Assembly (NCBI GenBank): GCA_043381765.1
Contig: JBHJMP010001175.1
Coordinates: forward strand, 1 to 20,617
DNA length: 20,617 nucleotides
From: Collodictyon triciliatum
Taxonomy: Eukaryota; CRuMs
Reading direction: 5' to 3'
In this document: positions 11,301 to 20,606 of the stretch, in pieces
Layout: the number at the start of each line of letters is the position of its first letter
How positions within the stretch are numbered: the first letter of the stretch is position 1
Notes under the pieces: generated by a model
Database searches by the model: none
What the model saw: only the letters and a program-made list of their open reading frames with translations
What the model was told of the DNA's origin: nothing
Made by a program: the position numbers and the translations under genes

Positions 11301-14300
11301 ACCGAGCTGATAGTCTTTCTTATCGATGTCGAGTGCCATCAATAGCGCCTCACAAAATGATGAGGAATCTAGATTGGCAATTATTGGAGGCATCATATCA
11401 CGATACCTAAGATAGGTTGTAAAAAAAAAAGTATTTGTATTGAAAATTACACTGCTGGCCAGACAAGAGTAATTTTATTAGCATGATTTTACTGCGGATG
11501 TATCAAATGTAACTAATAAGTACCTGGAATGCAAGTCATCATAGGGACACCGAGTGGGATATCCTGTATGCATCAATCGAAGTGCTTCGAGCATTCCACT
11601 ACATCGGAGCTGTTCTAAAACCTTTGTGCCTTCAAATATACCAGACTTTTGAACCGAGTTTGGTTTAATGCATCGTATAAAATGCGATGCTGTTTGATTT
11701 AGTGACTCCATTAATTCGCCAAGTTGTTTCTATACGTAATTTTTTTTTAAAAAAAAAATCGTGTCAGAAGATATAAGAGAAAGTAAAACTAATCAGGCTA
11801 TAACGACTACTTGGTTTACTTGTAGTTAAAGGAAACAAAATGTGCTCCACTTTACCGTGAATTTAGTGCCAACAGTACTCAGGCGGCCTTTCTTTTGGCT
11901 TTCCGCGCCTAGTATATCAGAGAAGAGAGACTTGATAAACTCTAACTCACTCACAGACAATAGTAACTTTAAATCGTCATGCAGAGCATCATTATTTTTT
12001 TCCAAGAATCCTGTTTTTGTATTATACATGACCTAGGTATATATAAAAGGAAAAGTATAAATTAATAAAGCTATTGATTCTGTCAAAATTGCAATATATA
12101 TGTTGTTAGATATATAGCTTAGATTACGTCATTTATGCGAAAACATAATTCTACGCAAAATAACTGGGCCATGATAGACAGATGAGAATAATAACGCCTC
12201 ATTACATCGTATATCATAAAAAAAAAAAGACACAAAAACAAATAAATAAATAAATAAATAAACAAATAGAATAAAAATCACCTGTCCAGCAAAATGTCTG
12301 ATTGAAAATCCTTCGTCTGCTCTTAGTGTCTGGGTCTTTGAAACTTTAGGTGCTTTTAGATAAGGGTGATTAGGATAAATAGTATGGACGCGACTGGTGA
12401 AAGTTTGATTAGTCCCTTTTGGTAGTTTTGATTCCTCGTCTAGTAACGCCAAGATACCCGTTGTTTTCTAATTTTAAGGAAATAGATTTGAGGAGACGAA
12501 GAAGAGGGGTCTGGACTGAGTGGGGTTACAGATGAAATTGGTTGGAAAAATATAATTATGCTGAGAATAGTATGGTGATATAAGGCAACCTTTTCAATCA
12601 AATCGATGCATGCTTGATTATCATCATATTCAATTCTAGTGTACTTGATACCCTCTCGGTCATAAATATCTTGTTCCTATAACAGATATATCAGCCAAAA
12701 GACAATAAGCATATGAAAATGGATATTGATTTACTCTTGTATCTCAATTGCTACTTGTTTGAATTTGAGATATTTTCGGGTATAAGAAAATAGTTCACCT
12801 GCCGGAAGATTTGTTGATTGAAGAACTGTTGCAGTTTTTCATTTGCGTAGTTGATACAAAGCTGCTCGAAGCTGTTAACCTACGTTTTTTTTTTCTTGCT
12901 TATTAACGAAAGTATGTATGAGAAGCAACGATTATTTTATTCATGTGTGTCTAGAGGGGAAGACTATCACATTAGTAATTTATCGTTTCGGAACGTGTGA
13001 TAGGGATGTAAATATGGAGCTCACATCAAAATATTCGAAACCATAGATATCAAGAACTCCGATATTAAGAAATCCAGCCTCGTTTCCTTTGAGACCACCG
13101 TTTATTTTTTCGACAACAAGATCAAATAAACGAGAATACATGGCCTTTGCAAGGCCATCACGAGAGAAAGCGGCCTGCAGAGTTCGATAAGCGCGTATAT
13201 CAGTAATTTTAACTTTGTAAAATGCACATTTGACAGTTAGGATTGCTTTTGGGAGAATGCTTGGCACTTACATCTTGAGCGTTGAGAGGAATTGTATAGA
13301 AACTCCCACTTTTTGACTTTGACTTCATAATCCTTGTTGTCATTCTTTGCTGGAGTGTGTCAGACGAAACTCCCAACAATTTAGCAGTGATTTCAAGCTC
13401 TGCATATATAAAAGAATTTTCAAAAAAATTAATTAATTAGTGACGAAAAAAAGATAGGCCTAATACAGGATATCAACTAAGGATTACCCTCTGTATTTGA
13501 TATGGAGCATCCCTCTTGGCGCTTCTGAGCTTCGAATTGGATGTTACAAAGATGCAATATAGCAGAAAGAATGCGAACGATGGATTCTTGCTCTTCGTCA
13601 CTAAACCCAACCAAGTGCATGGCTTCCTTTGATTGCATCAGCAAGATGAGTACAGTCACATGGATAGATCAAAAGCAACCCGCTAAGACAAAAATAGAGG
13701 AAAATATGGTTCTTGGGGATTAATGAGAAGTGTAATAGTAAGGAAGCCGAATGTAAATAAAATGAGAGTGAAAAGGTGCAAGAAAACTCACTCTAACACG
13801 AAGGTAATGATCAGAGTCGGAGACACCTTCGATTTCATAGCATCCGCTTTGATTCAATACCACAAAGCTAGATGCAGGTCCGATATGAAATTTTTCTATA
13901 AATTAACCGAAAAATATTGAAAATGAGGTATGTTGATTAATAATATCAAAAATATGTAATCAAAGCTAAGAAGGTGATATAATCAGCATCAATAGTTAAA
14001 TAGATAGAAAATGGAAAGGTCAACACCTCTATCTTCTTTTGAGGCACCAGCACACAGTTGGTAGAAAATGTGATAATTACGCTCTCCTTTAATTTGTGTT
14101 ACTATTCGAGACTAAATACGACAAGTTGGTGGCGATTCAGTAGACATTAAGAAGAAAAAGAGAGAGTATAGATGATGTCGGCAGGGGGGCAATTAATTTC
14201 AAGGAAGCAAAATCTTCTATCGGAAATCACCTTCTCAAGAAGATCTAATAACGAATACATTGAGAAATCAATTCAGTACATGCACGAATAAAAATCAAGT

Positions 14301-16519
14301 TTCCATTTTCCGGTTTTGTAGAAATTGATGGATAATTTATGTTTCCTAGTCTTTTTCATAGAAATATATCTCGTGCAAAGACAAAAGTAAAATCTGCATA
14401 TATTGGCTGGGGGAATATAGTAAAGAGCATTTACATGTCACGATGGACGCTCCACAGACGTGATATTGTTTGTTAAAATGTATTTGGGTGAATTTTCCCT
14501 GGGGTTAATTTGACAGGGTGATTAGCAACAAATGAAATTGCTAAATATGGTAAAATATTCAGTCATATAATAACACGCAAGAAAAAATAAAACGAATCTA
14601 TAAAATGCGTATGTCATTTACTAATAATAAATAAATAAAAGAATTTTGACAATTTGAAAAAAAAATCAAGATAAAAACGAACGAATCTGGACGAATTGTT
14701 GTTGCGAAGGGTTTTTGCATTTCCGAGTGCTTCGAGAATAGGATTTGCCTCTAAAATACGATGCTCAAGAATTCCAACCCCCGAACGTCCGCCTACCGCG
14801 GCCAAGTATTTCATCACGATTTTGCTGGTCTCTGTTTTTCCAGCTCCACTTTCTCCACTGATGAAATGAATATTGGTGAGTATTGTTCGATATTTCTTCC
14901 TAAGATTTGTGCGAGGAGAGGGATGGGCTAATAAAATAATAAATGAAATATATCACAAACTACTAAATTTATGGAATGTAATTTATACTTTTGATTGCGT
15001 TTTTTCTTTTTCTTTTTTTTTCTACTAATAACAGCGGTATGGATGACAAAAGGAAAAGTCTACGAGAAATCGGTTATGAAATATTTTGTAATGGATTTGC
15101 ATCGCACTCCATTTCTACCTGACAATAATTGACTGACTCCTTTTCTCTGCCCCACAATAGACAACAAAGCATAAAGAAAAAATTCAGTATGGGATGAAAT
15201 CAAGCATTTTAATTCGTTGGGAAAGGATTATGCCAAAGAATCGAGATTTTGCTTGAAAAAATTAAATGAACAAGTGATTTGACAGAAAGAAAAATAGTAT
15301 TATTAAATGGGGTAATCAATTAACCGGCTTTCATGAGACGATATGCTCTGTCGCACGTAGCAAATACATGAGGAGGTAGGACACCGATGGATTTCCCTTG
15401 GTATTTCCTTAGTGTCTCTTCATCATACATAGGAAGGTTCCTGAATGGGTTCACCGCGATCAAGATGTATGCTGTATACGTCTATATTTGCGATGGGAAA
15501 AATAATTGCTATTAAGTCATGATAGTTAGATTGAAATGTGGAAGGGAAATCATGTAGAAAAGAATTATGAATCTACGTATATACACGCACATTTTGCGTC
15601 AAAGAATATTCATATTTGATACATTTCTCTACAGAATATTAAATAAAATCATTCAAGAGACAATAGGATAGGAGAAAGGGGGAATTGATGTATGAACCCC
15701 TTCCTGCAAATCAGAAAAATGTATACTTTTATCTTGTATTTTAAGAGCCATATTAAATCATTCGTTACATAGATTTCATTTCTGGAGAAACGATAATTTA
15801 TATTGTGCAGCAAGCTGGGTTCGTGTAGATGCATCAATTGGGTATTGTCTTCTACTCCATCTTGGTTGGAGGGGTTCACCGGATAGGCATGACCCACCGG
15901 TATGGTTTGAGTCTGTATCGGGATTGATGTGAATATGGGCAGTGAATAAAGTCAATCATTGGCCATGTATTTATATGGATCAAACCGTATTTCAAAAAAT
16001 AAGAAGGAAAAGGAAAGAAATAATAGATAATGGAGAAAAAGGGGGGAAAAAGGGGGGAAAGGAAAATTTTCCTTGGGTAGTAATTAATTCCATGTGAAAT
16101 GCAAGTATAAGGGTTTCTTTTTCTTTTTCTTTTTCTTTTTCTTCTTTTTCAAAAGAGTGGTCATGGATATCCTTACTTTTCCATCCTTTCGTGATTTTAC
16201 AGTAACTTGCCCATCATTTTGGGAGACGACGTCTGATAGAGCATATCCAGCTTCATTGTCCGCAACCCAAACAGCGGTTTGGTTCTATGTCACAAATGAG
16301 GTGAAAGTGAGGGCAGAAAAGAATTTATTCTCCTGGTTATGTCAACGTATCCCTTGTCACTAATTCCCCAAAGGCCAAAAAAAAAAAAAACTAAACTTTA
16401 ATATTGGATTGTGTTGAAGAGAGGGGTTAAGTAGAGTAGCATAGGCGGAGGGGAAGACGAAAGCGAAGAATGAATAGAAAAATTGAAGTAAGGAGGCAAC
16501 TCACCTGCGAATGTGACAT
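7836..16519 (-). CDS. Class VI-like myosin with C-terminal RUN domain
   Basis: 26 exons (minus): 16505-16519, 16177-16284, 15769-15912, 15325-15481, 15119-15146, 14683-14857, 14435-14498, 14231-14244, 14027-14111, 13792-13895, 13488-13626, 13272-13399, 13025-13174, 12799-12879, 12590-12676, 12282-12467, 11856-12032, 11524-11729, 11271-11406, 10864-10996, 10633-10770, 9295-10437, 9004-9066, 8550-8696, 8153-8270, 7836-8025. Total 4,116 bases, 1,371 residues, all GT-AG and in phase. Layout: SH3-like 8-41; motor to about 728 with P-loop GESGAGKT (152-159), switch I NNNSSRFG (203-210), switch II DIYGFE (429-434) and FIRCIKPN (631-638); a neck with IQ motifs (for example [14 protein letters not shown]); charged helix about 858-918; coiled coil about 969-1018; Q/P-rich linker; RUN domain about 1225-1365. 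[18 protein letters not shown] and [15 protein letters not shown] resemble class VI. RUN evidence: [55 protein letters not shown]. Probable role: actin-based transport of Rab-type cargo (inference). The RUN exon 8153-8270 may instead begin at 8312. Confidence 0.93.
8315..8396 (+). repeat. (CTTTTT)n and 54-base poly-T in a RUN-domain intron
   Basis: Short CTTTTT units run into a long poly-T. It is poly-A on the coding strand of the myosin gene, immediately before one of two possible acceptors for the third RUN exon. Confidence 0.96.
12239..12263 (+). repeat. (AAAT)n short repeat in myosin intron
   Basis: About six AAAT units just after the donor of the 12282-12467 motor exon. Confidence 0.9.
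16114..16150 (+). repeat. (CTTTTT)n repeat in myosin intron
   Basis: Five to six units of CTTTTT in the intron between the SH3-like exon and the 15769-15912 exon. Nearby, 16034-16061 is a short A/G block with two runs of six G. Confidence 0.93.
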
Positions 16520-17041
16520 GACTGAAGCGTAAGAGCACTGTAAAGGACTGTCAGAAACGACCTAGCTTGGAGTGGAGAGGACCGCCACCAAGCAGCAGAA
16601 CAAAGCAGAGGCACAGGACAACCACCCGCTTTGATTGGCAGAGCAAATGATCAGAGCATGGCACGACACCCGAGAATACTTGAGAGTCTGAATACCAATC
16701 AGTGGCTACAGAAAAGAGAACAGAACAGAACGGAGCGAGTGCCGCAGATCAAGCGAGCAAACCAGACGCAAGCAACAGGGCTGCCCAACAGATGCGGGCT
16801 ATGCAGATTCAACAGCTCCCATTCCCGCGCTGGGACTGGTTCAAGCGGGGCAGGAGCGTGGATTCCACATAAAGACGGTCGAATTCCCTTTATTGGCCGG
16901 AGGGCGGAGCGCCGGGCCGGCAGCAGCGCAGCGAGATGCAGGAGATACCGGACGGGAGAGAGGGGGTGCGTAGAGGATGGCACAGACAAGAGAAGAGAAG
17001 AGAAGAGAAGAATGAAAAAGAGGAGGAGGAGGCGGGTCGGT
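16520..17041. other. Myosin upstream region and zinc-finger gene 3' region
   Basis: It lies between the myosin ATG (16519) and the stop of the zinc-finger gene (17044-17042), both on the minus strand. It should contain the myosin promoter/5'UTR and the 3'UTR of the other gene. A plus-strand ORF (16631-17047) is open but its Arg-rich translation has no recognisable motif. An AGAAG pentamer repeat occupies about 16988-17011. I found no convincing TATA box or tRNA. Confidence 0.5.
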
Positions 17042-17896
17042 TTATGAGCAGAAGGCGTAGGGCCTGTGCAGGGCGGGGGCGTGGACGTGGACGTGGACGT
17101 GGGCGGGGCGCCTGCGGAGGGGGCCGGAGTGGAGGGGGCGGTGGGGGTCGTGCGAGACGTGCGGGGAGGCGCAGGCCAAGGCGTCCGGGCGGGGGTCTCT
17201 GCGGCGGGGGCGGGCGGGGCCGTCGAGGTGCGTGATGTCTGTGCCGCGCAGCTCCTCCGTGGCGTTGAGGGCGCGCAGCTTGAGGCACAGCGGGCACTCG
17301 TGCAGGTGCCGCCGCCAGTGCTGGTTGCACGCGTTGCAGAACGGCGCAGACGCCCCCAGGTACCGGTACACCCGCTTCTTCTCCAGCCCGCAGCCGCTGC
17401 ACGTGCGCGTGGCCCGGTGCTGCTCCTTGTGCGGCCCCGCCGGTGCTGCGCTCGTCGTCGTCGTCAGAAGCAGCGGCAGCGTTGTCGTCAGCGTCGGCGT
17501 GCCTGCCTGTGGCTGCCCAGCCGTCGGTGCGGGTGCTGCTGTGGCGGCGCTTGTGGCTGTGGCTGTGGCTGTGGTTGTGGCAGCACCTGTGGCAGCGGGG
17601 CAGTCAAAGTCAAAGAAGGGATCGTCCAGGACCGGGAGGGCGGCGGCGTCCCACAGAGCGTCGAAGGAGGAGACGGGCGAGGCGACGGACGCTTGCGAGG
17701 AGGCGGGTGGGGAGGCCAGCGGCGTCGGGTCGTCGCGTGTCCAGTGTGCGGAGTGCGTGGCGAGGAGGTGGTCCGTCCCGAGGGGTGCGCCGAACGGCTC
17801 CGCCTGCGCAGGGAGGTCCAGCAGCTCCGGGAAGAGGTCCGGGCATGAGGCGAAGAGGCTGCTGTCCAGGAAGAGGCTGTTGTCGTGGTGGGCCAT
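17042..17896 (-). CDS. GATA-like single zinc-finger protein, probable transcription factor
   Basis: An uninterrupted 284-residue ORF, ATG at 17896 and TAA at 17044-17042, far more GC-rich than every other gene here. Residues 166-190 form C-x2-C-x17-C-x2-C with the PFCNACNQHW end typical of GATA-type fingers (usual ending LCNACG). The usual central W-R-R is replaced by VYRYLG, so DNA specificity may differ. Two more cysteines (C201, C204) follow. The N-terminal 100 residues alternate acidic and bulky hydrophobic residues (SSLFASCPDLFPELLDLP and DALWDAA...DDPFFDFD), which looks like an acidic activation domain. A Thr/Ala low-complexity stretch (about 101-150) and a His-Val repeat (about 267-272) are encoded by short DNA repeats. 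The nuclear role is inferred. Other treble-clef or zinc-ribbon proteins are possible. The N-terminus is taken at the first ATG after the CCAACC-rich leader. Confidence 0.72.
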   Translation of the reverse strand: MAHHDNSLFLDSSLFASCPDLFPELLDLPAQAEPFGAPLGTDHLLATHSAHWTRDDPTPLASPPASSQASVASPVSSFDALWDAAALPVLDDPFFDFDCPAATGAATTTATATATSAATAAPAPTAGQPQAGTPTLTTTLPLLLTTTTSAAPAGPHKEQHRATRTCSGCGLEKKRVYRYLGASAPFCNACNQHWRRHLHECPLCLKLRALNATEELRGTDITHLDGPARPRRRDPRPDALACASPHVSHDPHRPLHSGPLRRRPAHVHVHVHAPALHRPYAFCS

Positions 17897-17902
17897 CGAG
17901 TT

Positions 17903-17962
17903 TGGTGGTTGGTGGTTGGTGGTTGGTGGGTTGGTGGTGGGTTGGTTGGTTGGTTGGTTGGG
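17903..17962 (+). repeat. GGTTGGT/GGTGGTT G-rich repeat (possible G-quadruplex)
   Basis: GG pairs separated by TT or T repeat across 60 bases, directly upstream of the zinc-finger ATG. On the coding strand it is CCAACC, so it lies in the 5' leader. The pattern (GG-TT-GG-T-GG) is like that of two-tetrad G-quadruplexes, on the template strand. Confidence 0.9.
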
Positions 17963-17998
17963 CGCACTTGTCGGTCAGAGCAGGAAAATACGTCTGCG

Positions 17999-18105
17999 CT
18001 GAAAGCAAGAGGCAGGGGGGCGGGTTCTGCGGGTGGCAAAGGGGCGTTAGATCAACGGCAGGGCTTTGGGGGAGACACGTCGGCATTTGGGGCAATGCAC
18101 TCACC
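17999..18105 (-). other. Probable 5'UTR intron of the zinc-finger gene
   Basis: On the minus strand a strong donor (AACCG|GTGAGT) and a strong pyrimidine-rich acceptor (CTTGCTTTCAG) bracket 107 bases upstream of the ATG at 17896. The flanking exon sequence shows no ATG in the zinc-finger frame, so I place it in the leader. Confidence 0.6.
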
Positions 18106-18236
18106 GGTTGGGCGAACTCGGGCGCGGGTGATCCCGGGGGAGGGCGGAGGTGTTTGGTGGGTGAGGATATTGTGATTCCCCTCGCGGAAGGGCTCCTGTT
18201 GCGCCAGTTGCGCGCTCATTTATAGTCTGCTGCCTT
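18106..18236. promoter_or_regulatory. Possible shared promoter of divergent genes
   Basis: 131 bases between the inferred leader exon of the minus-strand zinc-finger gene and the ATG of the tentative plus-strand small gene. It is GC-rich with one TATAAA on the minus strand. It depends on both inferred gene starts being right. Confidence 0.3.
18219..18224 (-). promoter_or_regulatory. TATAAA box candidate
   Basis: TATAAA on the minus strand in an otherwise GC-rich stretch, about 110 bases upstream of the likely leader-intron donor of the zinc-finger gene. The position fits a core promoter if the leader exon starts near 18190. Confidence 0.35.
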
Positions 18237-18767
18237 ATGTGCAGCCGTGATCTCTGGCGCGATTATGTTCTGGATGTGTGGAAAGTGTAATTTATTCCAG
18301 ATTTGTTCAAATGGATTGGGTTCTATGTGCGGTGACGTCACAGGTTGTGTATCTCCCTTTTCATTTCGGGCCTTTGCAGCAGGCGAGATTGTAAGAACAG
18401 CCCTGGAACACCTAACTGTATAGCGGAATACATACCTTTTCTATACGATATTCATACTTAATTATATATCATTCTTAATGAAAATTATGGCAATTATTGA
18501 TTGATAAATAATAATTTTATTATATTTTCCATATTAAAATGTATTCATATTAGGGGTATAGACCTCTATTACCCAAAAGAAGAATTCAGAACGGGCGAAC
18601 AGCAACGCCTGTCCACTGGCCAACCGTCCTTGGAAAACCAAGCGGCCCAAAGGGGAAGAAACAGTCAACCTTATTTGGCAGAATTCTATTCTCGGAATTA
18701 CCCGCAAGTATGTGCATATTCAGGAATAAATACCAAAAAGGATTTAAATCCAGAAAAGGTCAAATAA
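18237..18767 (+). CDS. Tentative small gene, 90 residues, function unknown
   Basis: A three-exon model: 18237-18284 (ATG to donor GTGTAA), an 11-base exon 18380-18390 (between CTTTGCAG and GTAAGA), and 18554-18767 (acceptor TTCATATTAG, stop TAA 18765-18767). Phase is kept at each join. The third exon is the best part: 71 codons of ordinary, non-repetitive composition with YYPKEEFRTGEQQRL, YLAEFYSRNYPQ and a lysine-rich end, in AT-rich surroundings. The joined N-terminus reads RDLWRDYVLDVWKQARLGID. I do not recognise the family. AATAAA overlaps the stop codon (18763-18768). The stop lies 55 bases from the convergent stop of the next gene. The first two exons are uncertain. A GTATGT at 18708 could also be a real donor. 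Confidence 0.4.
18333..18340. promoter_or_regulatory. TGACGTCA palindrome (CRE-type bZIP site)
   Basis: A perfect eight-base cAMP-response-element palindrome, about 115 bases upstream of the minus-strand TATAAA candidate and inside the first intron of the tentative plus-strand gene. CREB/ATF-type bZIP proteins bind this sequence in animals and fungi. Function here is inferred from sequence alone. Confidence 0.4.
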
Positions 18768-18822
18768 AGAAATCAGGGAATATCATCGCCAAGCCTCAAT
18801 TGTATGGATTCTACAACACTCT

Positions 18823-20375
18823 TTAGGCAAAGGGCGCATCCTCGTCCTCGGGCTCTGGTGCGGTGCTTCGTCCTTGTTGTGTCTGCCCTTTCTGGTGCCC
18901 AAGAGGGACTTCACCCTCGTGATGTGCCGCAGAGCCCGCAAAAAAGTGCGGGTGCAAACTTTGTGTTCCTTTTGATTGAAAGGCGCTCATAGCCCCCAAG
19001 ACCTCGATTCTTGCAGGAATGGAATCTGAAGCCTCTTTCGGTAGTTCAGGGATGAGTCCTGGCTTCCTGCACCGGAGTAGAAAACATAAATAAATAGAAA
19101 ACAATATTGTAAAAATAATAAATATATCTGAGAACAGGATCTTTTCCTGCAAGGTGATCTCCCTTTTATTCAACTTATTTACTCAATATCACAGTTTGAC
19201 CAATAAATATACTTTGTATATACACCCAGCTGAGATTTTTCGTCATTTTGCTATTCCCTTGTTTACAAAAAAGAAGAGAAAAAAAGAAGAGAAAAAAAGA
19301 AGAGAAAAAAAGAAGAGAAAAAAAGAAGAGAAAAAAAGAAGAGAAAAAAAGAAGAGAAAAAAAGAAGAGAAAAAAGAAGGAGGTATATATATACTACTTG
19401 GTGGGTGCCAGTTCAGAGAGTTCGGTGTGAAGTCGTTTGAATTTTTGTAACTCATCTGAAACGTTTGGTACCTATATTTTACAATATTTTCAGTGAGCAC
19501 TAAACAATTATGTGATATTTTTGAACTTTCAAACAGAAAAATTGAAGGCAATTCATTCATTTTGACTATCATGCGCGATTCTATTCCGAAATGAAGGTTA
19601 TATCTGAGAATTTATGTCTTCATTTTCACCCAAATATGTATATCACTAGTATATTTTGCTTGATAATTCCAAACCACATTTTTGCTGGCAGTTTGAAAGA
19701 GTCTTAGAGGAACTGCTGCTTGACACTAAAGTGAAATTTAGTGTAGAAATTAAAATTAGATAAGTGAATAAGAGAAAAATTCGACCCAAAATAAATAGTT
19801 AAATTGAGGATGTATTAACAAATCCATGAAATATTCACAAATGGTTCGTTTTCCAAAAACAAGAACTAAAAACAACCTCACGAATGAAACGCCCCAGACC
19901 GTCATCCGAATCATCTATGGTATTCAATGCAAATATAGGATTCTATTGCATGAGCAGCAGAAATTATTACTGATTGATTGTTAGGTTGGAATTAGAGAAA
20001 TTCTGTGGGGATTTCTTTTCAATTCTCAAAAAAATGGAAGAGTTCAGCCCTAGGTGTTCTACATACATCCAGAGATGAGGGTGATGATTTTGTTGTGGCA
20101 AACTGCTCATCTTGTTTGTAAAGGCTTCCAGAACTCCCTGTTCTTGGCATTCCCTGCGGTCCAATTAGGGGTTGATTACTTGATGTATTTAGTTCATGTG
20201 ATAGCCACACCTAACGGAGGAGGAGACGGGAAAGATAGAAGATTCCTACAATGTTATCGATATGTATATCTAATTGGACAGAAGTATGATTTGGCTGGGA
20301 AATGTGTCGATTTTCTAACCCCAGTGTCCTCTTTTCTAAACGGTGCAACATTCAACTTTGCAGCCCTTGAATCCA
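18823..20375 (-). CDS. 3' part of a gene with a possible PX-like domain
   Basis: Exons on the minus strand: 20320-20375, 20067-20210, 19877-19942, 19398-19471, 18823-19066 (stop TAA 18825-18823). Splice signals and phase agree, about 194 residues visible, and the gene continues past the right edge. The first exons are Ser/Gln/Gly-rich and probably disordered. The stretch NPIFALNTIDDSDDGLG...FIREVPNV...ELQKFKRLHTELSELAP, followed by IPELPKEA, resembles the middle of a PX domain (F-x-x-LH-x-x-L, then a Pro-Leu-Pro loop), which binds phosphoinositides on endosomes. The diagnostic Arg-Arg-Tyr/Phe is not clear, so this assignment is weak. The C-terminus is acidic (PEPEDEDAPFA). Splicing of the last three exons is convincing, function less so. 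Confidence 0.55.
19267..19379 (+). repeat. 13-base GAAGAGAAAAAAA tandem repeat
   Basis: About eight near-perfect copies of a 13-base purine unit in the last intron of the minus-strand gene, where the coding strand is pure pyrimidine. It lies just after the donor of the 19398-19471 exon. Confidence 0.96.
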
Positions 20376-20530
20376 CTGAAATCGTAGAGCTAAACTATTC
20401 AGATGATGAAACGATCATTTCATACATCATAACCAATAGTTTTTTTTTTAAAAAAAATTATCTCAATTATTCGCTAGCCTTAATTATCACTACATTTTTC
20501 ATCAAAAACCAAAACCAATTGAAAGTGAAT

Positions 20531-20606
20531 CAAAGCCAAAGCCAAAGCCAAAGCCAAAGCCAAAGCCAAAGCCAAAGCCAAAGCCAAAGCCAAAGCCAAA
20601 GCCAAA
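20531..20606 (+). repeat. (AAAGCC)n hexamer repeat at right edge
   Basis: Twelve to thirteen perfect copies of AAAGCC. It probably lies in an intron upstream of the 20320-20375 exon. As a coding repeat it would read Lys-Ala or Lys-Pro style dipeptides, but no splice site supports that. Confidence 0.97.

Noticed and set aside
13640-13691. An extra myosin exon giving RVAFDLSM before EAMHLVGF
   Set aside because: It would need a non-GT-AG 32-base intron. Splicing 13792 directly to 13626 uses normal signals, keeps phase and gives the length expected for this loop.
16830-16875. A tRNA-like T-arm (GGTTCAAGC)
   Set aside because: No matching acceptor stem, D-arm or anticodon arm can be folded around it.
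16631-17047. 138-residue plus-strand ORF upstream of the myosin
   Set aside because: Arg- and Ser-rich with no domain, ending in a translated AGAAG repeat. It lies where a promoter and a 3'UTR are expected.
17066-18225. Long plus-strand ORFs opposite the zinc-finger gene, about 260 residues each
   Set aside because: The high GC content leaves all frames open. The translations are Arg/Gly/Val repeats, while the minus frame has a zinc finger and ordinary amino-acid use.
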